Assembly: GCA_947627215.1 (NCBI GenBank)
Contig: CANQVD010000006.1
Location: 62,001 to 126,000 of the forward strand
From: an uncultured Eisenbergiella sp.
GTDB taxonomy: Bacteria; Bacillota; Clostridia; Lachnospirales; Lachnospiraceae
Reading direction: 5' to 3'
DNA: 64,000 bases
Shown here: piece after piece, positions 43,341-51,575 of the stretch
How the letters are laid out: every line of letters starts with the position of its first letter
How positions within the stretch are numbered: position 1 is the first letter of the stretch
The notes under the pieces: model-generated
Told to the model about the DNA's origin: nothing
What the model saw: the letters and a program-made list of their open reading frames with translations, nothing else
The model's database searches: none
Position numbers and translations under genes: made by a program

Positions 43341-44774
43341 TCATGAAATCTTAAACTTTTCCCTGCAAAGGAGCAAAAAGCCGACATAGAGCAGAGGCAT
43401 GCCGTAGATCATATAACGGGACAGGCACATGATGATCAGAGAGGTGGCGCACACATTGGCCGCGGCCGCCGCCAGAGAAAACGCCGCCGTCCACGCCGCC
43501 CTGCTGTCCGGATTCTTCCAAAAGGACCGGCACAGCAATCCGGCAAAGATAAGGTAAAAGGCCAGAGCGTACCAGCCGAAGGGCGGACGCGCCACAGCCG
43601 CGGAACGGAGGAAGCCGCAGACGGAAAGCGCGGCATAATCGTACAGCCACCGGAATACGATTTTCGGAAAAATCCCCCGGATAATCTGCGCCGCGATCCG
43701 CTCCTGTTCCAGATTTTCCGGAATATAATCCGTAAGGCCGGTCTCGTCATGGACCGCCCGCCACGGCTCCTCGATCAGATGGAATTTCAGTTCATCATGA
43801 TACTGTTCCAGATGCGCCGCCCTGTTTCGAAAGCCCCCGGGCGCATACCGGTAATTGGCGCCTTCGGCATCGGCCAGATCCCAGGACAGTTCAAAATACC
43901 ACCGCGCTTCCTCCTCCGCGATGGCCGCTCCGTCCTCCCGGTCCGCTGCATAGAGCATATTGGCCAACAGCCCCACATTGCCGAAGGTATTGTTCACAAA
44001 ATATCCGTTAAATACGAGATTATAGCAGCGCACCGTAAGCGTCCGCGCGCCGAATGCCAGCACGACGCACAAGAGCACGCCCGGGACCGCGGCAAAAGAG
44101 CCGCATCCCCGCCGCACATCCGCGTTCCTGCCTTTGCGGTCCGCAGCGCGCAGCAGAAAACGCCGCCTCGCCTCCAGCGCCAGCGCCAGCACGCCCCAAA
44201 GCAGGATCGCCGTCATCATCTGCCCCCTGGTCAGAGCCAGCAGCACCGCCAGCACCAGGGCGGAAACGGCCGCACTCCTCTGCTGCCGGACCGGCTTTTC
44301 CTCCTGCGCCCGGAAAATCATTTTCAGGCACTGGGCCGCAAACAGATAAAAAAGCGGAAGCCCCAGCGCTTCGCTCAGGATCCCGTTGGAAAGCACCAGA
44401 TGGGTGACGGAAAAGAAGGGCGTCGCCGCATGAGGCGCGAGGAGCAGGAGACAGAAAAGGAGAGACAGAAACGTCCCGCCCCGAAACGCCCGGCGCAGGC
44501 AGTCCGCCAGCCAGATCACCGAGAACGCGGCGAATATGTTCTGGAGCAGCCGCACGGCCTCCAGATAGCTCCCGTCGCCCAGGGCCGTGCGAAATATCCA
44601 CAGGAAAAACGAATACAGCGGCTCCCTGTGGATATGCATGGCGATATACTGCTGGCTGTCGCTGTAAAGGCCCGTTTCCCCGCAGATCCAGAGCGCCGCA
44701 AAGAACAGCGCCGGCACCAGCCAGGCCGGAGAAAAACCTCCCGTTCTTTTATCCTTCGGACCTTTGCTTTTCAT
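43341..44774 (-). CDS. Polytopic membrane protein of unknown function, possible GT-C glycosyltransferase
   Basis: The 477-residue protein has about 11 hydrophobic segments and an outer loop near residues 280-370 rich in charged and aromatic residues. The first loop has an acidic pair, GLYSDSQQYIA, which is compatible with a GT-C catalytic Asp. I do not recognise a named family. Its place between a UDP-HexNAc dehydrogenase and an SGNH lipoprotein suggests a role in assembling or decorating the same glycan. Polymerase or chain-length roles remain possible. Confidence 0.6.
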   Translation of the reverse strand: MKSKGPKDKRTGGFSPAWLVPALFFAALWICGETGLYSDSQQYIAMHIHREPLYSFFLWIFRTALGDGSYLEAVRLLQNIFAAFSVIWLADCLRRAFRGGTFLSLLFCLLLLAPHAATPFFSVTHLVLSNGILSEALGLPLFYLFAAQCLKMIFRAQEEKPVRQQRSAAVSALVLAVLLALTRGQMMTAILLWGVLALALEARRRFLLRAADRKGRNADVRRGCGSFAAVPGVLLCVVLAFGARTLTVRCYNLVFNGYFVNNTFGNVGLLANMLYAADREDGAAIAEEEARWYFELSWDLADAEGANYRYAPGGFRNRAAHLEQYHDELKFHLIEEPWRAVHDETGLTDYIPENLEQERIAAQIIRGIFPKIVFRWLYDYAALSVCGFLRSAAVARPPFGWYALAFYLIFAGLLCRSFWKNPDSRAAWTAAFSLAAAAANVCATSLIIMCLSRYMIYGMPLLYVGFLLLCREKFKIS

Positions 44775-44799
44775 CTGCGCGCATCCCTCTCAGCGTTCT

Positions 44800-46119
44800 T
44801 CACAGTCTCCAGTAAATATAAGAATCGTCGTCCTGATAGGTCTTCCGGTCGAGGATCCCCTTCACGTCCGCCAGCACCTTCTTTTCATTCGTCTTCTTAA
44901 AACAGGCATCGATGGCCGCCCGGTCCAGCCCGGCGAACTCCCGGTGCGCCACCGCGATCACCAGGGCGTCCACCTCCTTCACCGAGCTCCTGTCCGCCAG
45001 CTCCACGCCGTAAAGCGCTTTCGCCTCTTCCCGGTCCGCCGTCTCGTCCGCGATCACCGGATCGATACCGTATTCCCGCAGTTCCTTCACGATGTCGATG
45101 ACCTTCGTATTTCTCGTGTCCGGGCAGTTTTCCTTGAACGTAAAGCCCAGGATGGCGACCCTGGCAGTCTTCACGGGCACATCGGCCCGGATCAGGTTCT
45201 TCACCACGTTCTCCGCCACATACCGTCCCATGTCGTCGTTGATGCGGCGTCCTGCCAGAATGATCTGGGAATGGTAACCCATCTGTTCCGCCCGGTAGGT
45301 CAGATAATAAGGGTCCACTCCGATGCAGTGGCCTCCCACCAGCCCCGGCGTAAATTTCAGGAAATTCCACTTGGTCCCGGCGGCCTCCAGAACGCTTCTG
45401 GTATCGATGCCCATTTTGTTGAAAATGATGGACAGCTCATTCATAAACGCGATATTGATGTCGCGCTGGCTGTTCTCAATGACCTTGGCCGCCTCTGCCA
45501 CCTTGATGGATTCCGCCCGGTATACGCCGGCCTCCACCACCAGCTCATAGACCTTCGCCACCACGTCCAGCGTTTCCTCGTCCATGCCGGATACGATCTT
45601 GGTGATGGTCTCCAGGCGGTGTACCTTGTCACCGGGATTGATGCGCTCCGGCGAATAGCCGATCTTAAAATCCGTACCGCACTTCAGCCCTGACTCCGCC
45701 TCCAGGATCGGCACGCAAATCTCCTCTGTCACGCCGGGGTACACGGTGGACTCAAACACCACAACGCTGCCCTTCGTCAGGTTCCGGCCCAGCACGCGGC
45801 TGGCCCCCTCCACGGGCCGCAGATCCGGCGTCCGGTCGTCGTTGACCGGCGTGGGCACGGCCACGATATGAAACCTGGCTTCCCGCAGCTTCGTCTCATC
45901 CGACGTGAACTCCACCTTCGTATTCTTTATGACCTCATCGCCCACCTCTCTGGTGGGATCGATGCCGGCGCGGTACATCTGAATTTTCCTTTCATTCAGA
46001 TCATAACCGATCACCTGGATCTTCCTGGCGAAGGCCACCGCGATGGGCATGCCCACATAACCCAGTCCCACCAGCGAAAGCTTCTCTTCTCCGGCCAGAA
46101 TTTTCTCATACAGATCCAT
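44800..46119 (-). CDS. Nucleotide-sugar dehydrogenase, probable UDP-HexNAc 6-dehydrogenase (WbpA/WbpO/TviB-like)
   Basis: The 439-residue protein has NAD-binding GLGYVGMPIAVAFA, the catalytic-Cys block GGHCIGVDPYYLTY and the C-terminal GFTFKENCPDTRNTKV of the UDP-GlcNAc/GalNAc dehydrogenase branch. It is clearly distinct from the Ugd at 57653-58966, whose Cys block is GGSCFPKDTKAL. The enzyme oxidises C6 to give a HexNAc uronic acid. The start at ATG 46119 follows GAGG by 5 bases. The frame extending to 46242 overlaps the upstream GT4 stop and is not used by the family. GlcNAc versus GalNAc (or another HexNAc) is not resolved. Confidence 0.9.
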   Translation of the reverse strand: MDLYEKILAGEEKLSLVGLGYVGMPIAVAFARKIQVIGYDLNERKIQMYRAGIDPTREVGDEVIKNTKVEFTSDETKLREARFHIVAVPTPVNDDRTPDLRPVEGASRVLGRNLTKGSVVVFESTVYPGVTEEICVPILEAESGLKCGTDFKIGYSPERINPGDKVHRLETITKIVSGMDEETLDVVAKVYELVVEAGVYRAESIKVAEAAKVIENSQRDINIAFMNELSIIFNKMGIDTRSVLEAAGTKWNFLKFTPGLVGGHCIGVDPYYLTYRAEQMGYHSQIILAGRRINDDMGRYVAENVVKNLIRADVPVKTARVAILGFTFKENCPDTRNTKVIDIVKELREYGIDPVIADETADREEAKALYGVELADRSSVKEVDALVIAVAHREFAGLDRAAIDACFKKTNEKKVLADVKGILDRKTYQDDDSYIYWRL

Positions 46120-46238
46120 CTCATCCTCTTTTCCGCCGCCGCAGCGGCTGCTTTGGTATTTTCCGGCGGCCGGCCGCCTCCGTGTTTGCAGCGGTACGGC
46201 GCCCGGCTGACTGCATATCCGCGTCCATGCGCGGTACG

Positions 46239-47417
46239 TCACCCTGTCGCCGCGCGTATGGCCTCCAGATAGGCCTCCACCACCTGCCGGCGGTCAAAAC
46301 GCTGCTCCACATGGGCCCGCGCCCGCCGTCCCATGGACGCCCGGTCCGCGGCGGACAGCGACAGAAAGGACCGGAGGGCCGCGGTCAGGCTCCCGGCGTC
46401 CCCGGGCCGGAACGCGATTCCCGAAATGCCGTCCTCGAAAATCTCCCGGCAGCCGCTGATGTCGCTGGCGATCACGGGTCTCCCCGTGGCCGCCGCCTCC
46501 TGCATCACATTGGACATTCCTTCGTGGTAGGAGGGATGGATCAGCGCATGGCAGTCCACATACAGGGCGTTCATGTCGTCCCGATATCCATAATACCGCA
46601 CGACCCCCTTTTCCTGCAAATCCCCGATCCGCGGCTCGTAAACGCTGCGGCACTCTTCCTCATAGGCGCCGGCGATCCCGAACACGGCCTCCGGATGCTC
46701 CCGATGAATCGTCTCCGCCGCCGTCAGAAGCTCTTCAATCCCCTTGTCCTTCATGATGCGCATGACGGACAGAAAAAGAATCTCCCCGCCCGCCGGATAT
46801 TCCCGGAACGGATGCTCCTCCAGATTCACGCCGGAACCGGGCAGAAGCAGGCCGGGGGCATCCCGCCGGACACAGCCTTTTTCCGCCATGAATTCCCGGT
46901 TCTGCCGGTTCTGAAAAAAAACGCGGTCCGCGGCCTTCAGGCCCTCCCGATACATCAGGATGAGCATTTTCTGCAGCGCACCGCCGTGCTCCAGCGCGGT
47001 GCCAAGCCCGGTGATATTCGCCAGATACGGCGTGCGCGTCAGCCTGCACGCCAGTCCGCCGTAAATATTGGGCTTGATCGTATATGTGAGTACCGCCGAG
47101 GGCCGTATCTTACGGATCAGCCGCAGATAGAACCCAAACAGCTTCAGATCCTTTCCGGGATTCATGCCGCGCCGGTCCAGCGCCGTTTCGTGGCAGACGC
47201 AGCCCATCGCCCGGAGCTTCTCCACATACCCGGTGTCCGGCACGGAAAGATGGACGCCGTATCCGTCCTGCAGCAGAGCCAGGGCCAGCTCCCTGCGGAA
47301 ATCGTAAAACCCGGAATCCAGATTGCCCAGGATCAGGATTTTTTTCTGCTCCGCCGCCGGTTTCGCCTGCGCCGCTTTTCTTTTTCCGCTTCCCGCCGCC
47401 TCCGCCGCGCGGGCCAT
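46239..47417 (-). CDS. Glycosyltransferase family 4 (PglA-like)
   Basis: The 392-residue enzyme has NLDSGFYDFRRELALALLQD and TYTIKPNIYGGLACRL, followed by NITGLGTALEHGG, a layout that matches PglA/EpsD-like transferases adding the second sugar after an initiating PglC. The GT4 motif is YHEGMSNVMQEAAATGRPV with SDISGCREIFEDG. A charged Lys/Ala-rich tail (residues 1-26) precedes the fold. ATG at 47417 has AGGAGG 7 bases ahead. The gene lies 28 bases after the phosphoglycosyl transferase, supporting a consecutive-step role. Confidence 0.87.
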   Translation of the reverse strand: MARAAEAAGSGKRKAAQAKPAAEQKKILILGNLDSGFYDFRRELALALLQDGYGVHLSVPDTGYVEKLRAMGCVCHETALDRRGMNPGKDLKLFGFYLRLIRKIRPSAVLTYTIKPNIYGGLACRLTRTPYLANITGLGTALEHGGALQKMLILMYREGLKAADRVFFQNRQNREFMAEKGCVRRDAPGLLLPGSGVNLEEHPFREYPAGGEILFLSVMRIMKDKGIEELLTAAETIHREHPEAVFGIAGAYEEECRSVYEPRIGDLQEKGVVRYYGYRDDMNALYVDCHALIHPSYHEGMSNVMQEAAATGRPVIASDISGCREIFEDGISGIAFRPGDAGSLTAALRSFLSLSAADRASMGRRARAHVEQRFDRRQVVEAYLEAIRAATG

Positions 47418-47444
47418 ACCGCTCCCTCCTTTCGTCTGTCCCAT

Positions 47445-48068
47445 CTATCGGATATCCTTTCCTCTCCTGCACTCATCCAGGGGCGGTACCGTCTGCTGTG
47501 CGCCGGAAAGCACGTCCGCCCGCTCCGCCACCTTCCGCACCGTCTTCAGAAGGATCGATACATCCATGCAGAAGCTGCAATGCTCCACATACTGCAGATC
47601 ATAGGCGAACTTTTCTTCCCAGTTCAGAGCGTTGCGCCCGTTGACCTGCGCCAGCCCCGTCAGGCCCGGCCGGACGCTGTGCCGCGCCCGTTCCCTCTGC
47701 GTATAATAGGGAAGATAACGCACCAGCAGCGGTCTGGGGCCGACCAGGCTCATATCCCCTTTCAGAATATTGAAAAATTCCGGCAGCTCATCCAGACTGG
47801 CGGAGCGCAGGAACCGTCCGAAGGAGGTCAGCCTGTCCTCGTCCGGCAGAAGATCCCCCCGGGCGTCCCGCGCGTCGGTCATCGTCCGGAATTTGTACAG
47901 CTTAAAAATTTTCTCTCCCAGTCCGGGCCGTTCCTGCCGAAACAGCACGGGACGTCCCAGCTTCACCCGCACCAGCGCTGCCAGGACCAGCAGAATGGGA
48001 CTCAAAAGCAGCAGCATGAACAGGGAGATCAGAATATCCAGAAGCCGTTTGATATACCTTTGATACAA
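47445..48068 (-). CDS. Initiating phosphoglycosyl transferase (PglC-type, monotopic)
   Basis: The 207-residue protein is PglC-sized: a re-entrant membrane helix near residues 8-32, KFRTMTDARDA, the catalytic Asp-Glu in SASLDELPEFFNILKGDMSL and VGPRPLLVRYLP. Such enzymes move a sugar-1-phosphate from a UDP-sugar to undecaprenyl phosphate, starting the lipid-linked repeat unit. It is the only candidate initiator in the window. Context with the 4,6-dehydratase and aminotransferase suggests a bacillosamine-like or acetamido sugar, but UDP-GlcNAc or UDP-GalNAc cannot be excluded. The start is TTG at 48068 with AGGA 6 bases ahead. Confidence 0.92.
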   Translation of the reverse strand: MYQRYIKRLLDILISLFMLLLLSPILLVLAALVRVKLGRPVLFRQERPGLGEKIFKLYKFRTMTDARDARGDLLPDEDRLTSFGRFLRSASLDELPEFFNILKGDMSLVGPRPLLVRYLPYYTQRERARHSVRPGLTGLAQVNGRNALNWEEKFAYDLQYVEHCSFCMDVSILLKTVRKVAERADVLSGAQQTVPPLDECRRGKDIR

Positions 48069-48142
48069 TCCAGGTCCTCTCCTTTCCCCTCTCCGCCCCG
48101 CGGTCCCGCGTTTCCCTCAGCCCGCATTTTCCGCCGCGCCCC

Positions 48143-49276
48143 TCAGGCAAACAGTCCGCGCACGACGGAAATGATCAGCTCCATGTCCTCCGGCGTGTTC
48201 TTGATGTCGCTGGGCAGACACAGCCCTCTGTTGAACACATCCTCACAGACGCTCATGCCTTCCTTCACCTGAATGAAGTCGTTCTCCGCAAACACCGGCT
48301 GCAAATGCATGGGCTTCCAGATCGGTCTGGTCTCGATATTGTACGCTGCCAGCGCATCCATCACCTGATCCGGCGTCACAGGGCAGCCTTCTTCTATGGT
48401 CATACAGGAAAGCCAGTTGTTGGCAATTCCCTCCGGATTCATGGGGTTCATGGAAATGGCGCCGATATCCGCAAAGGCGTCCCGGTACTGCCGGTAAATC
48501 GCCTGTTTTTTTGCCAGATGCTCCTCCATGTGCAGAAGCTGTCCCCTGCCGATGCCCGCTACCACGTTGGACATCCGGTAATTGTAGCCAACGGTGGAAT
48601 GCTGATAGTGCCGGGCGGGATCCCTGGCCTGTGTGGCCAGAAAACGCGCCCTGGCCACCACCGCCTCATCCTTTGCCGCCAGCATGCCGCCGCCGGAGGT
48701 GGTGATGATCTTGTTGCCGTTGAAGGAATAGATGCCGAAATCGCCGAAGGTCCCGGTCATCTGCCCTTTGAACACAGCGCCCAGCGATTCCGCCGCGTCC
48801 TCGATCAGCGGCGTGTGATGCTCACGGCAGATCTCCCGGATCTCCCCGATCTTCGCCGGCGTCCCGTACAGGTGTACGGCGATCACCGCCGCCGGATGGG
48901 GATATTTTTCATAGGCGGCGCGCAGCGCGGCCGGATCCATGTTCCAGGTATCCGGCTCCGAATCAATGAAAACCGGAACCGCCTTCTCGTAACAGGCGGG
49001 ATTCACGCTGGCGGAAAAGGTCAGGGAAGGCGCGAACACGATATCCCCCTCCTTCACTCCCGCCAGAATCGTGGCCAGATGCAGGGCCGCTGTCCCCGCG
49101 GAAAGCGCCGCGGCGTGACCGCAGCCCGTATAGGCGGCCAGCTCCTTCTCAAACGCGTTCACATTGGGGCCCAGCGGGGCCACCCAGTTGGTGTCGAACG
49201 CCTCCTGCACAAACCGCTGCTCGTCCCCGTGCATCGTGGGAGACGACAGATAGATCCTTTTTCTTTCCATACTCAT
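48143..49276 (-). CDS. DegT/DnrJ/EryC1/StrS aminotransferase (PglE-like)
   Basis: The 377-residue protein begins with YLSSPTMHGDEQRFVQEAF and has the pyridoxal-phosphate Lys in SFNGNKIITTSGGGML and the AAESLGAVFKGQMTG block of sugar aminotransferases. It probably converts a UDP-4-keto-6-deoxy-HexNAc from the 4,6-dehydratase encoded two genes upstream to the 4-amino sugar, as PglE does. The ATG overlaps the VOC gene stop (ATGA), so the three genes are tightly coupled. The product could be acetylated by the GNAT or formylated by the formyltransferase of this locus. Confidence 0.9.
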   Translation of the reverse strand: MSMERKRIYLSSPTMHGDEQRFVQEAFDTNWVAPLGPNVNAFEKELAAYTGCGHAAALSAGTAALHLATILAGVKEGDIVFAPSLTFSASVNPACYEKAVPVFIDSEPDTWNMDPAALRAAYEKYPHPAAVIAVHLYGTPAKIGEIREICREHHTPLIEDAAESLGAVFKGQMTGTFGDFGIYSFNGNKIITTSGGGMLAAKDEAVVARARFLATQARDPARHYQHSTVGYNYRMSNVVAGIGRGQLLHMEEHLAKKQAIYRQYRDAFADIGAISMNPMNPEGIANNWLSCMTIEEGCPVTPDQVMDALAAYNIETRPIWKPMHLQPVFAENDFIQVKEGMSVCEDVFNRGLCLPSDIKNTPEDMELIISVVRGLFA

Positions 49277-49665
49277 ATATCCTCCAGAAGTTCGATCATG
49301 CCCAGCGAAGAATGCATGAAAAACACCACCCGTCTGCCGCGGATGGCGGGCGCCGCCTGCGGCTCTCCCATGCGGGTATATCCGTTTGCCTCCAGCCAGG
49401 CCGCATCCTTTGCGAAATCATCCGCCGTATAGCAGATATGATAGGGGGCATTCTTATACAGTTTAACCAGCCCGGCCACCACCGATTCCGGCGTATAGGG
49501 GCTGATCAGCTCGATTCGGTATCCGTCCTTCTCCAGAAAGAGGATGTCCGCGCCGCGGCCCTCATCCCGGACGGCGGAGCCCTCCGGCACATAACCCAGC
49601 GCCTCGAAAGCGACCGCGGCCTTTTCCATTTTTCTGACCAGATATCCGATGTGATGGATCTTCAT
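49273..49665 (-). CDS. VOC (vicinal oxygen chelate) superfamily protein, glyoxalase/methylmalonyl-CoA epimerase-like
   Basis: The 130-residue protein starts MKIHHIGYLVRKMEKAAVAF, with the first metal-ligand His of the VOC fold, and has RIELISPYTPES and a second half, YHICYTADDFAKDA, as a repeated beta-alpha-beta-beta-beta unit. The likely metal ligands (His, Glu) are visible. It lies, with ATGA overlaps on both sides, between the UDP-sugar 4,6-dehydratase and the sugar aminotransferase, so it presumably acts on that sugar, perhaps as an epimerase or isomerase. No characterised example is assumed. Confidence 0.75.
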   Translation of the reverse strand: MKIHHIGYLVRKMEKAAVAFEALGYVPEGSAVRDEGRGADILFLEKDGYRIELISPYTPESVVAGLVKLYKNAPYHICYTADDFAKDAAWLEANGYTRMGEPQAAPAIRGRRVVFFMHSSLGMIELLEDI

Positions 49666-51575
49666 ACCGTCTGTTCCCCGTCCTTTTTATAATGATAGGT
49701 GGGCACGATCTCCTGTACCATGGGACGGATATCCTGACACTCATTCTTCGAGGCCGCCTCCAGCGCCTTAAGCTGCACGAAGAATTTTCTTTCATCCAGC
49801 TCGATGGGCCGCCCGATATGAATCTGCCGGTTTTCCGTCTCCTGCAGCCCCTCCTCGTCCATCAGGAGCTCCTCATAGAGCTTCTCCCCGGGCCGCAGTC
49901 CCGTGAATACGATCCTGATATCCTCGTCCACCCGGTAGCCGGACAGACGGATCAGGTTTTTCGCCAGATCCAGGATCCGCACGGGTTCTCCCATATCCAG
50001 GACGAAGATCTCGCCGCCCTTCGCATAGGCCCCGGCCTGCAGCACCAGAGACACCGCCTCCGGGATCGTCATGAAATAACGGATGATATCGGGGTGCGTC
50101 ACCGTCACCGGGCCCCCCGCGGCGATCTGTTTTTTGAACAGCGGGATCACGCTGCCGTTGGAGCCCAGCACGTTGCCGAAGCGCACCGCCACAAACTCCG
50201 TTTCAAAATTCCGGTTGAAGGTCTGTATGATCATCTCGCAGATCCGCTTGCTGGCCCCCATGATGTTGGTGGGGTTCACGGCCTTGTCCGTGGAGATCAT
50301 GACGAACTTTTTCGTGCCGTTCTGCGCCGCGGCCATGGCCGTCTTCCAGGTGCCGAACACGTTGTTCTTGATCGCCTCGTTGGGGGAATCCTCCATCAGC
50401 GGCACATGCTTGTGCGCCGCCGCATGATAAACGATGTCCGGCTTCCAGGTCTCAAAGACCGCATTGATGCGGTTGGTGTTGCGGACGCTGCCGATGAGCA
50501 CGGTCAGCTTCAGCTCCGGATGCTTTTCCTGCAGCTCATGCTGAATATCATACGCGTTATTTTCATAAATGTCAAAAATGATCAGACGGGAAGGCCTGTG
50601 GGTGGCGATCTGCCGGCACAGCTCGCTGCCGATGGAGCCGCCGCCGCCCGTCACCAGCACCACTTTGTTCTGCACATAGCCCAGAATGGAATCCAGATCC
50701 ACACGGACCGGCTCACGGCCCAGAAGGTCCTCCACCTCCACGTCTCGCAGCTTGCTGACGTTCACCTCGCCGTTCACGAGCTGATACAGGCCGGGAAGGG
50801 AACGCAGCTTGCAGCTCGTCTCCTTGCAGATCTCCAGAATCTCCCGGATCTGCGAAGGCGAAGCGGAAGGAATGGCCAGAAAAATCTCGTCAATATCGTA
50901 CAGATCCACGGATTCGATGATCTTTTCCCTGCCGCCCACCACGCGGATGCCCTGGATGAACTGTCCCCATTTGTTCCGGTCGTCGTCGATGATGCAGCGG
51001 ATCACCATGGTGGAATAATTGCTGGTGATGATCTCCTTGATGATCGTGTTGCCCGCTTCTCCGGCGCCGATGATCATGACGGAAATGCTGTTCCGGCGGT
51101 TCTGCAGCTTATGCTTCTGGCTTCGCAGGAACCGGTAGGAAAAACGGCTGGCGAACAGGAACAGAAGCAGGAAAAAGAAATAGCCGAAATAATAGCTGTC
51201 CGGCACCGCCTTGACAGCGCCCTCCACCCGGAAAAAATTGACCCCGATCCCCGTCACGACGCTGGATGTCAGACAGGACAGCACGATGTTCTGCAGCTCC
51301 GTTTCCCCGGCAAAGGCCCAGAGGCTGTTATACAGCCGGAAAAGATAGAAAATAAATATGGTCAGGAGCACATTGAGCCCTACAAAATTCCGCACCGGGA
51401 TCAGGAATTCCGTCTGCACCGCATCCAGCCGGAAATCGTACCGGAACAGGAGCGCCAGAAAGCTGGACGCCACCACGCTGATGATATCATAGGCGATCAG
51501 CGCGGTCCTGCGGTAGAATTTCTGATAATTTATGTGAAGCTTTTTCTTTTCTCCGTTTACTTTCCACATCATCAC
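49662..51575 (-). CDS. Membrane-bound UDP-HexNAc 4,6-dehydratase (PglF/CapD-type)
   Basis: The 637-residue protein has four N-terminal membrane segments (residues about 20-130), a first Rossmann domain (IIGAGEAGNTIIKEI) and the catalytic SDR domain with VTGGGGSIGSELCRQ, AAAHKHVPLMEDSPNEAI and ISTDKAVNPTNIMGASKR. The Met in place of the usual catalytic Tyr is characteristic of this large-dehydratase branch. The product is a UDP-4-keto-6-deoxy-HexNAc, feeding the aminotransferase downstream. The GTG at 51575 overlaps the upstream ligase gene by 4 bases, and ATG at 51572 is an alternative. Confidence 0.93.
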   Translation of the reverse strand: MMMWKVNGEKKKLHINYQKFYRRTALIAYDIISVVASSFLALLFRYDFRLDAVQTEFLIPVRNFVGLNVLLTIFIFYLFRLYNSLWAFAGETELQNIVLSCLTSSVVTGIGVNFFRVEGAVKAVPDSYYFGYFFFLLLFLFASRFSYRFLRSQKHKLQNRRNSISVMIIGAGEAGNTIIKEIITSNYSTMVIRCIIDDDRNKWGQFIQGIRVVGGREKIIESVDLYDIDEIFLAIPSASPSQIREILEICKETSCKLRSLPGLYQLVNGEVNVSKLRDVEVEDLLGREPVRVDLDSILGYVQNKVVLVTGGGGSIGSELCRQIATHRPSRLIIFDIYENNAYDIQHELQEKHPELKLTVLIGSVRNTNRINAVFETWKPDIVYHAAAHKHVPLMEDSPNEAIKNNVFGTWKTAMAAAQNGTKKFVMISTDKAVNPTNIMGASKRICEMIIQTFNRNFETEFVAVRFGNVLGSNGSVIPLFKKQIAAGGPVTVTHPDIIRYFMTIPEAVSLVLQAGAYAKGGEIFVLDMGEPVRILDLAKNLIRLSGYRVDEDIRIVFTGLRPGEKLYEELLMDEEGLQETENRQIHIGRPIELDERKFFVQLKALEAASKNECQDIRPMVQEIVPTYHYKKDGEQTV

